Source: an uncultured Bacteroidales bacterium (GTDB lineage: Bacteria > Bacteroidota > Bacteroidia > Bacteroidales > F082). Taken from it: 64,000 nt of DNA. Where the stretch lies: contig CAJOCJ010000012.1 in the NCBI GenBank assembly GCA_905236635.1, positions 42,274 through 106,273 on the forward strand, written 5' to 3'. A program made the position numbers and the translations under genes. This document shows, piece after piece, positions 62,783 through 64,000 of this stretch. A model generated the notes under the pieces. The model was not told the origin of the DNA. It ran no database searches and was given only the letters and a program-made list of their open reading frames with translations. The first letter of the stretch is position 1. Each line of letters opens with the position of its first letter.

Positions 62783-63736
62783 ATGTCAGTATTAGGTATA
62801 GGAAACGCTCTCGTTGACATTTTGACGAGAATAGACAACGACAACATTCTCAATGAGTTAGGACTGCCTAAAGGCTCGATGCAACTCGTTGGCGAAGAGT
62901 TTTCGATAAAGGCTGAAAACATTCTCAAGAAGTTTGACCACTCGATGGCTCCTGGAGGCTCGGCGGCAAATACGATTCACGGCTTGGCAAAGTGCGGAGT
63001 GAAGACTGGATATATAGGTTTTACAGGCAATGACGAGGTGGGATGGTTTTTTGAGGAAGCCATGAAATCTGCAGGTGTGAAGCCGATCATGTTTCACGAC
63101 AACGTGCATTCCGGCATAGCTCACGCCATCATCTCGCCTGACGGCGAGCGTACGTTCGCAACCGACCTCGGAGCGGCTGTCTTGCTCAACGAAAGCCATC
63201 TCACTCTGGATCTTTTCAAAGGCTGGGACTACTGCTATGTTGAGGGATATCTCATCGCCAACCGTCCACTTTTCGAAAAGGCGATTAAGCTTGCGAAACA
63301 GGCGGGTTGCAAGGTGGTTCTGGACCTCGCATCATACAATGTGGTGGAAGACAACCGCGACTTTCTGATGGCACTCTTGCCGCAGATCGACATCGTTTTT
63401 GCCAACGAGGAAGAGGCTAAGGTGTTGACACACAGCACACCAGAGGATGCTCTCGAGTTCATCGCGAAGAACTGCGAGATAGCAGTGGTGAAGGTCGGAA
63501 GCAAGGGCTCGTTCATCAAACGTGGCAACGAAAAAGTGCAGGTGGGAGTCAACAAGGTTAACGTCGTCGACACCACTGGTGCTGGTGACATGTACGCCGC
63601 GGGATTCATGGCAGGACTGATTTTCGGCTACGACCTGAAAAAATGCGGTGAGTTGGGCAACTGCCTTGCTGGAAACGTCATTCAAAACATTGGCGCGAAG
63701 CTCACTGAGGAGCAGTGGAAGGCTATTGGCTTTTAG
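62783..63736 (+). CDS. PfkB-family kinase, adenosine-kinase-like
   Basis: The 317-residue ribokinase-fold enzyme has GIGNALVDIL at the start, APGGSAANTIHGLAKCGVKT near 55-74 and the second signature DTTGAGDMYAAGFMAGL with the catalytic Asp. It resembles bacterial adenosine kinases more than fructokinases, but the substrate is not certain. It lies 101 bp after tRNA-Asn and before the EF-G-like gene. Confidence 0.9.
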   Translation: MSVLGIGNALVDILTRIDNDNILNELGLPKGSMQLVGEEFSIKAENILKKFDHSMAPGGSAANTIHGLAKCGVKTGYIGFTGNDEVGWFFEEAMKSAGVKPIMFHDNVHSGIAHAIISPDGERTFATDLGAAVLLNESHLTLDLFKGWDYCYVEGYLIANRPLFEKAIKLAKQAGCKVVLDLASYNVVEDNRDFLMALLPQIDIVFANEEEAKVLTHSTPEDALEFIAKNCEIAVVKVGSKGSFIKRGNEKVQVGVNKVNVVDTTGAGDMYAAGFMAGLIFGYDLKKCGELGNCLAGNVIQNIGAKLTEEQWKAIGF

Positions 63737-63798
63737 CCATTAGCTGTTGGTTCTCAACTTTTTTTAAATTAATTCGTGGAGGGTGTGGTTTTTTTTTG

Positions 63799-63806
63799 TA
63801 ATTTTG
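63799..63806 (+). promoter_or_regulatory. -7 promoter element of the EF-G-like gene
   Basis: TAATTTTG followed by C lies 37 bp upstream of the ATG at 63843. Confidence 0.6.
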
Positions 63807-63842
63807 CGCCCTAATTGAAAATAATAATAAAATAAAAATAAA

Positions 63843-64000
63843 ATGAAGGTATTTCAGACAGACGACATCCGTAACATCGCTCTCATTGGAGCTGCGAAAT
63901 CCGGAAAGACCACGCTTGCAGAAAACATGATTTTCGAAGGCAAGCTCATCAACAGAAAAGGCGACACTACCAGCAAGAACACAGTGTCAGACTACCGCCC
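63843..64000 (+). CDS. EF-G-like translational GTPase (5' part only)
   Basis: The 52 codons visible before the window end start MKVFQTDDIRNIALIGAAKS, with the P-loop GAAKSGKT, then MIFEGKLINRKGDTTSKNTV. This is the N-terminus of the second, EF-G-like GTPase of Bacteroidota, not canonical FusA. The remainder lies outside the window. Confidence 0.8.
   Translation, partial: MKVFQTDDIRNIALIGAAKSGKTTLAENMIFEGKLINRKGDTTSKNTVSDYR

Overview
The window reads as a chromosomal segment of a Bacteroidales (Bacteroidota) bacterium, probably an uncultivated host-associated one. The reasons are the Bacteroidota -7 promoter element (TAnnTTTG) before most transcription units, the lack of clear Shine-Dalgarno sequences, proteins ending in type IX secretion (T9SS) sorting domains, DUF4175 and DUF4954 proteins, and the gene orders DUF4175-ybeY-mnmG and ileS-dksA-like-lspA-atpD-atpC. 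Assignments rest on motif reading, not on database searches.

Layout. 0-6.4 kb (minus): a methyltransferase cut by the window edge, mnmG flanked by two parS-like palindromes, ybeY and a large coiled-coil membrane protein. 6.5-8.1 kb: a T9SS cargo protein. 8.4-10.2 kb (plus): gltX-folB. 10.3-12.9 kb (plus): a cobalamin riboswitch and three genes, two of them coding for T9SS-secreted proteins. 12.9-15.4 kb (minus): a FeoA-FeoB fusion iron transporter and its small Cys-rich partner. 15.5-22.3 kb (minus): a small membrane-tailed protein, a relic of a T9SS sorting domain, tRNA-Cys, atpC, atpD, lspA, a DksA-like gene and ileS. 22.4-24 kb: a ROK kinase, a membrane protein and tRNA-Thr. 24.0-34.2 kb (minus): a nine-gene nucleotide-sugar operon (rfbC, rfbD, DUF4954, nagB, WbpD-like, WbpB-like, galE, manC, CapD/WbpM-like). 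34.4-46.1 kb: tsaB, a giant alpha-2-macroglobulin-like protein, tdk, rsmI and envelope genes. 46.2-62.5 kb (plus): a tightly overlapping 14-gene surface polysaccharide operon. 62.6-64 kb: tRNA-Asn, a PfkB kinase and the start of an EF-G-like gene.

How it fits together. The minus-strand sugar operon (24-34 kb) would supply activated sugars. The plus-strand operon (46-62 kb) would build, flip, polymerise and export the glycan. In its middle are an aminotransferase, an ATP-grasp ligase, an opine-dehydrogenase-like enzyme and a protein with the cobalamin-binding motif DxHxxG followed by a probable mutase-like barrel. That set suggests an unusual amino-acid-like decoration. Separately, a cobalamin riboswitch controls T9SS-exported proteins, a possible B12 capture system at the cell surface.

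A second theme is short dispersed repeats of several families. Copies lie between genes but also inside reading frames: in-frame in tsaB, in rfbD (internally and at its C-terminus) and in the FeoB-associated small protein.
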